NCBI RefSeq assembly: GCF_000007345.1
Contig: NC_003552.1
Span: forward strand, 3,658,001-3,722,000
DNA from: Methanosarcina acetivorans C2A
GTDB taxonomy: Archaea > Halobacteriota > Methanosarcinia > Methanosarcinales > Methanosarcinaceae
Length of the DNA stretch: 64,000 bases
Direction: 5' to 3'
The position numbers and the translations under genes were made by a program. Below the pieces are notes generated by a model that made no database searches, was not told the DNA's origin, and worked only from the letters and a program-made list of their open reading frames with translations. Below, one piece after another: positions 19,424-27,528 of the stretch; positions within the stretch are counted from its first letter, which is position 1; every line of letters starts with the position of its first letter.

Positions 19424-20216
19424 TTACCTGTGTCTTACACTGTGTCTTACAATCAGAACTGCTCCTGGCACTGCTCCAAGCGTCCAGAATAAATTCATGA
19501 AAGGAATTCTTTTTGACTGGATCGTAGAACCGACTCCTTCCTGTTTGCCTGCTGTTTCTTTATTACCTGATGCTTTGGTATCGCCTGTGTTATTTGGTTT
19601 GATTTATTGTACTCAACAATTCTTCCAGAGTAACCGTTTCAGCAGGGGTTATAGCGTTCCCATCCTCGGTTAATGTATATTTACCGCAGTAAAAATCCGT
19701 AACTATGAAGTGTTCAGGACCAATATCCTTTGTATGCGGGTTAGTGTCTTATCTCAGAAAGAGCAAAACCTTTTCGCCGGTGCTGAAACTTGGATCAGCA
19801 TCTGTAGTCATTCTGAAATCCCCAGCCGTCCCACCGGTGACTCTTACTATAAGCTCTCCAGACGATGACGGATTTTTCAGGTATTCATCAACACTTATCA
19901 CAATGTCAGTGTAAATGATGTCGTCAGGATATTCAAATTTATTAAGTAATTTAAGTGGTTGTTTCCCGTCTGCTGTGTTCCACCTGGATAGAAGTATTTC
20001 TTTAACTGTACCAATTACAATAGTATCGAAGTGGTCTCTTAGCTCCTCATGGGTATACCATATGAAGTCTATATATATGTTAAGACCAAGGGGTTCATTG
20101 CTATTGTTTTCGAGTTTGGTACCGTAGTTTGAAGGATCGGACAAAGTTAAAGCATATAATATCAACAAAGAAAGAACCCCAACCAGAAAAATTCCATATT
20201 TTATAATTTTTCTCAC
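19424..20216 (-). pseudogene. secreted or membrane-anchored protein, broken by a stop and a frameshift
   Basis: Starts with GTG at 20216 (GGAGG six bases upstream). A signal-anchor (KYGIFLVGVLSLLILYAL) is followed by an extracellular domain (FDTIVIGTVKEIL..., IVISVDEYLKNPSSSGELIVRVTGG...) to a stop at 19749. The same frame continues past this TAA (DTNPHTKDIGPEHFIVTDFYCGKYTL) to about 19600. A frame change then opens a polar linker and a last hydrophobic stretch (MNLFWTLGAVPGAVLIV) with a basic tail, a C-terminal anchor. The pattern is of a once-anchored surface protein now decaying. Family not recognised. Confidence 0.7.
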
Positions 20217-20528
20217 GGTTAGCCTCCGATTTATGGAGTTAAAATCAGGTTTGGCTTAATACATTTAACAGAAATTAATAACTTATTGATAAATAGTTAT
20301 AGGCTTTTTCTGGACAGATTCACAAAATGGCTTTTTTAATCTCCTTTTAAACTTCATAATTCTCCCTTTCTTTGATTGTTAGAGATTATGGTCAGAAAAC
20401 TTATAAGAAATTAATAAAAATAAGTTTAACCAGTTCAAGAAATCGACTTTGCTGCTGATAAAGGCTGAGAGCCTCAATCAAGATCGTCGAATATAACCCA
20501 GAAGCGTATATATTTTTGGGGTGATAGA
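20217..20528. other. divergent promoter region
   Basis: AT-rich spacer between two divergent exported-protein genes. It contains a 27-bp block (20372-20398) that recurs with three differences at 58870-58896, also upstream of an exported-protein gene. No gene seen. Confidence 0.45.
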
Positions 20529-21722
20529 ATGGTTAAGAATGCAGGATATAGAATGTTTCAGAAAAATGCAGGGTATAGAATGTTCCGGATACTTCTTATT
20601 TTAATTCTGTTTTCGCAGTTTTCGAATGTAGCCGTTGCAGCAGCACCTGCAGAACAATGGAACAGGTCTTTTGGCGGAGATGGTGAAGATAGCTCCTGGT
20701 GTGTTCGACAAACTTCAGACGATGGGTATATCGTTGCAGGGATAAGCTCCTCATACGGCAAAGGTACGAAAGGTTATCCGGATGCCTGGCTTATCAAGGT
20801 TGACGAAAAGGGGAATCCGCAGTGGAATAAAACTTTCGGAGGGACGTATTTTGATGAGGGATACTTTGCCAGCCAGACCTCGGATGGCGGTTATGTGTTA
20901 TCAGGCTATACGTTTCCTTCCGGCTATGCTGAACCCTGGCTGGTCAGGACCGACAGTAATGGAAATGAGGTCTGGAACAAGGTCTCAGATGAAATCACTC
21001 ACGAGGATTATCTCAAATATAAGGCTGAACGTGCCTCGGATTGGGGATACATAATTGTAGATACGGTTGAGTATGAGATTGAAAATAATTACGAAGTGAT
21101 TGTTGAGAGCGATATTAGATTAACTAAATATGACATAAACGGAAACCAGCAGTGGAATAAGACTTTTGGTAAAAAGAATAGTTCTGAATTCTCAGGTTCT
21201 GCTAAGCAGATCCCTGACGGTGGATACGTAATTGCCGGCTCAATATATCAAAGTGAAACAAAAAACGATGATATCTGGCTTATCAAGACCGATGAATATG
21301 GTAAGGAGCAGTGGAATAAGACCTTTGGCGGACCGAGAGATGATGCTGCAATCTCGATTTCGATGACTTCAGACGATGGTTATGTGTTGACCGGAAGATA
21401 TAATGATTCTTTTTCTTATGTTATAGATGGTTCTGCTTTCATACTTAAAACGGATAGCGAAGGTAATCAGGAGTGGATAAAAGTATTTCCAAATTGCACG
21501 CTCTATTCCGGTCAGCAGACTTCAGACGGCGGGTACATAGCCGCAGGCGTTAAAAATGAAAATGCCTGGTTGGTTAAACTGGAAGGTGATAGAGAAGGTG
21601 TTGACTATGGGAATGGGGAAGGTGTTGATTATAAGGATCTATCAGACAGCAGCTTCAGCCCGATAAAAAATCACGTCTATGATATTTTCCCATGGGTTTT
21701 TCCCATGAAACCACTTAAGTAA
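20529..21722 (+). CDS. secreted beta-propeller-like repeat protein
   Basis: 397 residues. After a signal peptide (RILLILILFSQFSNVAVAAAP) come about six repeats of the form W-N-[KR]-[ST]-F-G-G...S-x-D-G-G-Y-[VI]-[LVI]-x-G...W-L-[IV]-[KR]-x-D-x-x-G-x-x-x-W, the delta-60/propeller-like repeat common in methanogen surface proteins. The start region holds a near-exact tandem duplication, KNAGYRMFQ then KNAGYRMFR, made by a 27-bp repeat, so the real start may be a later ATG (20553 or 20580). GGGGTGAT before 20529 supports the first. Likely extracellular; function unknown. Confidence 0.8.
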   Translation: MVKNAGYRMFQKNAGYRMFRILLILILFSQFSNVAVAAAPAEQWNRSFGGDGEDSSWCVRQTSDDGYIVAGISSSYGKGTKGYPDAWLIKVDEKGNPQWNKTFGGTYFDEGYFASQTSDGGYVLSGYTFPSGYAEPWLVRTDSNGNEVWNKVSDEITHEDYLKYKAERASDWGYIIVDTVEYEIENNYEVIVESDIRLTKYDINGNQQWNKTFGKKNSSEFSGSAKQIPDGGYVIAGSIYQSETKNDDIWLIKTDEYGKEQWNKTFGGPRDDAAISISMTSDDGYVLTGRYNDSFSYVIDGSAFILKTDSEGNQEWIKVFPNCTLYSGQQTSDGGYIAAGVKNENAWLVKLEGDREGVDYGNGEGVDYKDLSDSSFSPIKNHVYDIFPWVFPMKPLK

Positions 21723-21786
21723 ATAGGTTTTTGGCTCTGTAGAAATCCTTAATTTGATGCAAATTATTTCTATAACTTTTTTATTT

Positions 21787-22526
21787 GGTATTGGTAGTTA
21801 ATTATAGTTATATATTATGAAAACCTATATTTTTGCATGAACTGCCCAAGATGCAAAAATTCCAATCACACAAAAAACGGTATAGTTTGTGGACGTCAAC
21901 GTTACAAATGCCACGATTGTGGATATAACTATTCAGTCGAGCTAAAATCAACAGCTAGTTCTCCTTTAGTTAAGAGACAGGCTTTGCAACTTTATCTTGA
22001 GGGATTAGGATTTCGCTCAATAGGACGATTTTTAGGGGTAAGTCATGTTTCTGTCCAAAAATGGATAAAGAAATTTGGTCAGGAGATAGAGGAGCTAAAA
22101 AGCGAAAATGAGAAATCTATTGTTGAACTGGATGAGATGCACACTTACATCGGTAACAAAAAAAATATTGCTGGATCTGGATTGCTGTTGATAGAGTTGG
22201 GAAAAAGTTCATCAACTGCTCTTTTGGTAGCAGAGGAACGAAAACTGGACAACTACTCTGGGAAAAATTAAAGAAGAAAGAGATTGGAGAAGTGATGACT
22301 GATCCCTGGAGGGCATATGCAGAGTTTATTCCTGAAACTATTCATACTCAATCCAAAGCAGAAACGTATACAGTTGAAGGATATAACGGCATATTAAGAC
22401 ACTTTCTGGCAAGGTTGAGACGAAAGATAAAGTGTTATACGAAGAGTCTTGAAATGCTAAAGTACTCTGTTCTTCTATTGATGAAACACAGAAATAAAGA
22501 GTTATCTATATTTAATTAACAATACC
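21787..22526 (+). mobile_element. IS1-family element (about 740 bp)
   Basis: Bounded by short inverted repeats, GGTATTG...TTAATTA at 21787 and its complement ...CAATACC at 22526. The length and the zinc-ribbon plus HTH plus DDE transposase fit IS1. Its right end abuts the 3' end of an IS5-like transposase remnant, into or beside which it inserted. No exact target duplication seen. Confidence 0.75.
21837..22519 (+). pseudogene. IS1-family transposase with a frame change at an A8 run
   Basis: The first part (21837-22271) has a zinc ribbon (CPRCKNSNHTKNG...CHDCGYNY), an HTH (GFRSIGRFLGVSHVSVQKWI) and the first catalytic Asp in VELDEMHTY. After the run of eight A near 22158 the correct continuation is in the -1 frame: YCWIWIAVDRVGKKFINCSF..., then VMTDPWRAYAEF (second Asp) and KAETYTVEGYNGILRHFLARL, to the stop at 22519. 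Slippage by -1 on the A run would restore a full protein. It is either a disabling one-base change or a programmed frameshift; the classic IS1 site lies earlier, before the first Asp. Confidence 0.8.
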
Positions 22527-23302
22527 TAATTTTTATTTCTTTGACATGATTAAAGAACCTTCTCGCCCTTAGTGCTTCTCCAAACTTCCTTTTGACAACA
22601 GAAAACGTTGTTTCCGCTATGTTCCGTTTATTGTATTTAATTTTATCAAATCTTAAATTCAATTGTTTTCTGTATTTTCCTTTGATTTTCTTTCTCTTTC
22701 TTACTCTTAAAGGTATGATTGAGTCTGCTTTGATTTCTTCCCTAATTAAGACATGAATTTTTTCAGAATCATATCCTTTATTCATCACATAACATTCAGA
22801 TTTTCTTGACTTATTTGATTGTCCTATCAGAGCTTTTGCATGTTTGACATCATGATCTGTTTTCTGACTAATTTTCCATCCTAATACTACTTTTTTATCA
22901 ATGTCTACTGATATTGAAGTTTTCAGGAAGCTCCTTCGAGCTTCCCTATTCTTCGAGAATGATAATGACTTGCATAAGAACTCGTAAATCCAGTTGCATC
23001 GATTGCTGTGATCGATTCATTTTCTCCAGTGAATAATATAGCTTTAGAGTTCTTGACAAAATTATGTTAAATAATGACGAAAGAATTCTGGATAGAAACT
23101 TTTGAAGAGTAGTGTAATGAGGAATCTTATCAATGTCAAATTTTTCCTTTATTAATGTTCATGAGGTCAATAAGTTCTACAAAATCACGATAATCTGTAC
23201 TATATACTCTTTCAATAAAACAAGAACAAGAAGCTGATATTGAGTATAAACATGTTTGGAATATTTACAGGAGTAAAGGTTCAGTCTGGAAGACTGAACC
23301 AT
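22516..23302 (-). pseudogene. IS5-like transposase, decayed
   Basis: From ATG at 23302 on the minus strand the reading is MVQSSRLNLYSCKYSKHVYTQ..., then, across several frame changes, DYRDFVELIDLMN, IDKIPHYTTLQKF, AIDATGFTSSYASHYH (first catalytic Asp), SVDIDKKVVLGWK and a final open part MNKGYDSEKIHVLIREE...RNIAETTFSVVKRKFGE (terminal Glu) to 22516. This is an IS5/DDE_Tnp_1-type transposase with at least five frameshifts or stops. An IS1 element abuts its 3' end. A perfect 9-bp hairpin (23278-23300) covers the first codons. Confidence 0.8.
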
Positions 23303-23729
23303 TTTAAGACTGAGATCAATAAAATTGATATACTCATTTGATGACAATAGCAATTGCTCCTCGTTTTTTGTGGGGACAAAAAATAAGGAACATTTTTACA
23401 ATCTTATTTTTATATATTTTTGGGTGAAAATTGAATTATGTACAACCGATGCAATTAGCCTCCCAGCCTTTGATGTATTGGATTTGCATAATCGAGCTGA
23501 GAAATAGGATCCTATAAAGTATCGGTTGATACAAACAATCTTTTCTGGATTATATAGTGTGGCTTAATCTCGATATATGACTCGATTTCAGTGTGAAAAT
23601 TGCCCATAAATTCGACAATCGAAACATTTATCATCATTTGACTCATAGTAAAAAATAGACCTTGAGTAAATTATATACTATCAGTAAATTTACGGGTATA
23701 TCAATTTCAGATGAACAAAGTGATGTAAA
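23303..23729. other. intergenic region upstream of a TetR gene
   Basis: Contains the palindrome GTATC-GGTT-GATAC (23519-23532) and, nearer the gene, two AGTAAATT direct repeats (about 23665 and 23682) that could be operator half-sites. The open frame 23325-23507 has no motif or ribosome-binding site and is not called. Confidence 0.4.
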
Positions 23730-24422
23730 ATGGCACTGGCAGAAAGAAGACAGCGAGAAAGAGATCAGAGACGTGAAGATATCATTAATGCAGCTGAAAA
23801 ACTTTTCTTTTCACGAGGTTACGATAACGTCTCAATGGACGAGATTGCAAGCGAAGTTGAGTTGAGTAAGCCTGCATTGTATTATTACTTCAAAGATAAA
23901 GAGTCGCTTTTTTTTGCTGTCGTTAACCGTGGAGTCAAAATCTTCCGTGATATTACCACGGAGGAATTGAAAAACTCGCAGACCAGTGGTCTCAAGGTCG
24001 GAGCAATAAACCTGGCAACAGCCCGGTTTAATCAGGAATATCCCGACTATGCTAAAGCCCATGTTCATTTCTGGTCAGGAAGATTTGATCTGTCGAATGA
24101 CAAAGATTTGAGTCCTGATGCAAAAGAGATCATTGAGTTCTCCTGTGAGAACTACAGGATAATACATTCCATAATAAAAAACGGGATCGAGGATGGGACC
24201 TTTAGATCAGATGCAAATCCACTCTTGACGGCTGTCTTAATTGGCTTGATCAGCATAGGTATTCCGCACATGAGTCCCTCTATAAAAACGTTCATGGAAA
24301 CTCATGGGATTACTGCGCAACAATTCAATCTGGAAGTTGCAGATCTTGCGTACCGCATGGTCATGCATATCCAAGAGGGGGATGAAAATATCCGTTCCAG
24401 AAAGTCAGGTTCCGATATATGA
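23730..24422 (+). CDS. TetR/AcrR-family transcriptional regulator
   Basis: 230 residues. Residues ~15-65 form the TetR DNA-binding domain: RREDIINAAEKLFFSRGYDNVSMDEIASEVELSKPALYYYFKDKESLF, with the conserved Y-x-Y-F-x-x-K. The C-terminal ~150 residues are a helical ligand-binding domain of unknown specificity. The 86-base gap to the following DUF3795 gene, on the same strand, suggests co-transcription. It may regulate its own promoter through the repeats upstream. Confidence 0.9.
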   Translation: MALAERRQRERDQRREDIINAAEKLFFSRGYDNVSMDEIASEVELSKPALYYYFKDKESLFFAVVNRGVKIFRDITTEELKNSQTSGLKVGAINLATARFNQEYPDYAKAHVHFWSGRFDLSNDKDLSPDAKEIIEFSCENYRIIHSIIKNGIEDGTFRSDANPLLTAVLIGLISIGIPHMSPSIKTFMETHGITAQQFNLEVADLAYRMVMHIQEGDENIRSRKSGSDI

Positions 24423-24507
24423 TATGGGATAGCATAGTCGAAGCAATGACTGCTTCAGGACTCAGATGATCGAATACGAGAACACTAAGGTATAGGAAGG
24501 TAACTTT

Positions 24508-24963
24508 ATGGGTTTGGAAGAATTGAAAGAATTGAAAGAATTGACCGCACCATGCGGTCTGGACTGCTTTAATTGTCCTTTTTATCTGGCAAATGATAAC
24601 GAAGAGCTCCGAAAACAAATACAGGCTGGGGCTTTATCAGGCGGATATACCCTGTCAGAGGGAGAAGCTGTTTGTAAAGGATGTAGAAGGGAAAACGGCC
24701 TCATCCCTATTCGTCGTACGCATGAGCTGGGACTGTGCAAAGTATATAAGTGCATCAGTCTCAAAGACATTGAGTCGTGTGCCGACTGTTCGGATTTTCC
24801 TTGCGACAACCTTCATCCTTGGGCAGACCTTGCATCGGTGGTCCCGCATAACACAAAGGTGTATAATCTGGCGCTGATAAGGAAGATGGGCCTGGAGAAA
24901 TGGGCTCAAGAGAAAGCAAAGTCTGTCAGGGAGACATACTTCAATCATAAGTTCGACATTTAG
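24508..24963 (+). CDS. DUF3795 cysteine-rich protein
   Basis: 151 residues with ten Cys residues in the DUF3795 arrangement: APCGLDCFNCPFY near 13-25, VCKGCRRENG near 53, CKVYKCI, and ESCADCSDFPCDNLHP near 93. Such proteins probably bind Fe-S clusters or zinc; no function is established. AGGAAGGT seven bases before the ATG supports the start. The sequence repeats EELKELKEL at the N-terminus because of a 12-bp duplication. Same strand as the TetR gene upstream. Confidence 0.82.
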   Translation: MGLEELKELKELTAPCGLDCFNCPFYLANDNEELRKQIQAGALSGGYTLSEGEAVCKGCRRENGLIPIRRTHELGLCKVYKCISLKDIESCADCSDFPCDNLHPWADLASVVPHNTKVYNLALIRKMGLEKWAQEKAKSVRETYFNHKFDI

Positions 24964-25198
24964 AGTTATAGAAATTTGATACCTAATTCAGTGTTTTTCT
25001 GCTAAACTGCATATGGGCATATGAAAGAAATTGTAGAATTCATCCCAAAACCAATTTTATTTCCACATCAATAAGAGTTTCAGAACGATTTTCCCAATAA
25101 GAAGATAGGTTGATCGTTTCAAATTCGAGATTTAGGGACGTACTTCTGAGTTTTGGGATGAGCGCGTAGATTAAATTCCGGTAAGCGGCGGTGATTGG

Positions 25199-25432
25199 GT
25201 GAGTAAAAAAGTACATGTACGAATCCAGGCTGGAGCTCTCTGTGGGGCCATGGAAGAGATTTCTGAGCAGACCGTAGAAATCGGTGAGAACCTTACCTAC
25301 GAAAATCTGCTCGATATATTGGGAATAAATGATGGAACTGTAATCGTATTAAACGAAGGTAATGCTGTTCCCCTTGACGGGATAATAAGTTCCGACAAAC
25401 TTACAGTCATGAGAGTTGTTTCAGGGGGCTGA
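25199..25432 (+). CDS. ubiquitin-like sulfur carrier / small modifier (MoaD/ThiS-like)
   Basis: 77 residues ending in VSGG, the C-terminal di-glycine of beta-grasp proteins such as ThiS, MoaD and archaeal SAMPs. The middle (LTYENLLDILGINDGTVIVLNEGNAVPLDGIISSDKLTVMRVV) fits ThiS-like proteins. The start is GTG with GGCGGTGATT upstream. Activated by an E1-like enzyme at the di-glycine, it would carry sulfur for thiamine, tungstopterin/molybdopterin or tRNA, or be conjugated to proteins. The partner E1 is not in the window. Confidence 0.8.
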   Translation: MSKKVHVRIQAGALCGAMEEISEQTVEIGENLTYENLLDILGINDGTVIVLNEGNAVPLDGIISSDKLTVMRVVSGG

Positions 25433-25665
25433 CCTCCATAAAAGGCAGAATCCCTTTTTTCTTGGCTTTTTTTACGTTCTCTTCACACACTTGAAATATG
25501 TATAAATAAACGTCCTTTCCTCCACTGCTGCCCTTCAGTCGCTCGGTTTTCCTATCAAACTTCCGGCTCTATTTTTTCATCTGGATAGCATAGCAAGCAG
25601 GGAGAAACTCTTAAGTTTGGAGTTCCGAAAGGAATGATCGAAACTTTTCTTGCTGAATATTACAT

Positions 25666-26331
25666 TTATGCTTCCGGTGCAGTATTGCAATCCTCAAACC
25701 ATTTACAATCTCTCGGGCACTCTGCCTGTTCTCCCTTTCCCGTCATTCCGAATAAATTCCGGAGTATCTCGATCCAGCGAGAACGGACTTCTTCCCAATC
25801 AACGCCCAGAAGAATAAGAACCCGCATTCCGTTGAACATCGACACAATAGCGACTGCGAGGGTACGCGGATCTGCCCCGGACGGAATAAGGCCTTTCCGC
25901 TGCTGTTCTGCAATTTCAAGGGCTGGCTGATCAAGCCCGCGCTTCATGCCTTCGACCGACCTTTTCTGGACTTCAGGTTTGCGTACTGTCATCCCGAGAA
26001 TTTCAAAGTATAATGCATGTATTTTAATATCAGGTGACATAATTTGATCGAAGGTTTCTATCCACGAATCAACCGGGCATAAATCCGAGTTCCGGGTTGT
26101 TTTTATATCACGATACTGCGTCTGGAGGTAATTTGCACTTTCTATAACCAGCTCATCCTTATTTTTAAAATAACGGTAGAGTGCGGGTTTGCTGACATCA
26201 AGGCGGCGGGCAATATCTTCCATCGTAGTGTTACAGTATCCTTTCTCATACATTACCTCCAGCCCTGCTTCAACAATTCTTTTTTTTGCTTCTTCCCTGT
26301 ACTCAGGAAGCATTTTTGACAACACAATCAC
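25666..26331 (-). CDS. TetR-family regulator of the methyltransferase-amidohydrolase operon
   Basis: 221 residues. DNA-binding domain at ~12-58 (AKKRIVEAGLEVMYEKGYCNTTMEDIARRLDVSKPALYRYFKNKDEL); the rest is a helical ligand-binding domain with a Cys-containing C-terminus (CPRDCKWFEDC). It is transcribed divergently from the methyltransferase gene at 26520. The intergenic region carries a perfect palindrome, AAAGTTAC-N6-GTAACTTT (26381-26402), the obvious operator, so it probably represses both itself and that operon. Confidence 0.9.
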   Translation of the reverse strand: MIVLSKMLPEYREEAKKRIVEAGLEVMYEKGYCNTTMEDIARRLDVSKPALYRYFKNKDELVIESANYLQTQYRDIKTTRNSDLCPVDSWIETFDQIMSPDIKIHALYFEILGMTVRKPEVQKRSVEGMKRGLDQPALEIAEQQRKGLIPSGADPRTLAVAIVSMFNGMRVLILLGVDWEEVRSRWIEILRNLFGMTGKGEQAECPRDCKWFEDCNTAPEA

Positions 26332-26380
26332 CTTCTCAAACTTTAGTGTTAACTCATATATAACTTACTAATGGAATACT

Positions 26381-26402
26381 AAAGTTACCAATAAGTAACT
26401 TT
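26381..26402. promoter_or_regulatory. operator palindrome AAAGTTAC-N6-GTAACTTT
   Basis: Two perfect 8-bp arms with a 6-base spacer, 50 bases from the TetR start and 118 from the methyltransferase start. A weaker related element (TAGTGTTAACT...TAACTTACTA, 26344-26371) lies next to it. A 22-bp palindrome in a divergent TetR intergenic region is the expected binding site for the TetR dimer. Confidence 0.7.
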
Positions 26403-26519
26403 AACTACTATCAAGTATTATTGATACTATAGCCGGCTAACTATGATGAAAAAAGTTAGAAAAAATTGGGAAAATCAGGATCAGGAAAACAGAATCAAGT
26501 TCAGAGAGGATGAAATTTT

Positions 26520-27464
26520 ATGGAAAAACCGGAAAACACGGAAAACATGGAAAACAAAAATTTTGAAACTGGCGAGAAGAAAAAAAGATCAAGTATTACA
26601 GCCGAGAATGTAGCTTTCGTTAGAGCTCTCGAATCTTGCAAACCAGAAGGCGAAAGTATCTGTTATGACCCGTATGCCTCCCGATTTCTTAGCCAGCAAT
26701 ATTTGATGTTTATGGAATTGGCAGCTCGTGACCCTTCCAGAATCCCGTTTCCCGGAGTACACAATTCGCTTTCGGCAAGAGTCAGATATTTTGATGATTT
26801 TGTAAAAAGATCTATTGACGAAGGGCTTGAGCAGCTGGTAATCCTGGGTGCAGGGTACGATACCCGGGCATACAGGATCGAAGGACTGAAGGATAAGGTT
26901 AGAGTTTTTGAGATAGACCACCCTGAAACTCAAAGCGTGAAAATGGGAAAGATAAAAGATATTTTCGGCTCTCTCCCGGATCATGTCGAATATGTTTCAG
27001 TTGATTTCGAGACCGAAGACTTCGGTCAGCGGTTGCTGGAACACGGATACGGAAGGTCACGTAAGACTGTCTTCATCATGGAAGGGCTCATCTACTACCT
27101 CCCGCCGAAAGCAGTTGATGAGATGCTGGCCTTTATCGCAAAAAATTCGGGCACCGGGAGCGCTATTATCTTTGATTATGTCCACGAATCCAGTATCGAT
27201 AGAACGGACGGAATATGCGGCGTGCAGTGTACGGCATGTGATCAGCAGGCAATAAAGAGTGCCGCAAGCGACATGGCACAGCAGGGAGAGCCTTATAAGT
27301 TCGGCATTAAGGAAGGAATGATTGAGGCATTCATAACCAAACGCGGATTTTCCCGGGTTTGCAATGTAACCAGTGAGGATTATAAAAAAGCCTACTTCCG
27401 GGGAATCAATGAAAAACGGCCAGTATGCTGTTTATCGTATTTTGTCCATGCGATGGTTGAGTAA
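26520..27464 (+). CDS. SAM-dependent methyltransferase (LCMT/TIGR00027-like)
   Basis: 314 residues. It shows the leucine-carboxyl-methyltransferase-like fold: AFVRALESCKPEGESICYDPYASRFL near 33-60, motif I LVILGAGYDTRAYR near 115, the acidic VFEIDHPETQSVK that binds the SAM ribose, and VFIMEGLIYYLPP near 190. Members methylate carboxyl or hydroxyl groups of small molecules such as polyketides, though the substrate here is unknown. GAGGATG precedes the ATG. It leads a two-gene operon with the amidohydrolase 64 bases downstream, under likely TetR control. Confidence 0.88.
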   Translation: MEKPENTENMENKNFETGEKKKRSSITAENVAFVRALESCKPEGESICYDPYASRFLSQQYLMFMELAARDPSRIPFPGVHNSLSARVRYFDDFVKRSIDEGLEQLVILGAGYDTRAYRIEGLKDKVRVFEIDHPETQSVKMGKIKDIFGSLPDHVEYVSVDFETEDFGQRLLEHGYGRSRKTVFIMEGLIYYLPPKAVDEMLAFIAKNSGTGSAIIFDYVHESSIDRTDGICGVQCTACDQQAIKSAASDMAQQGEPYKFGIKEGMIEAFITKRGFSRVCNVTSEDYKKAYFRGINEKRPVCCLSYFVHAMVE

Positions 27465-27528
27465 GATCCTATCAGCTGTTGCCAGGGACCAGTAAACAAT
27501 AAAAAATGAAACTTTTAGGAGATTAATT

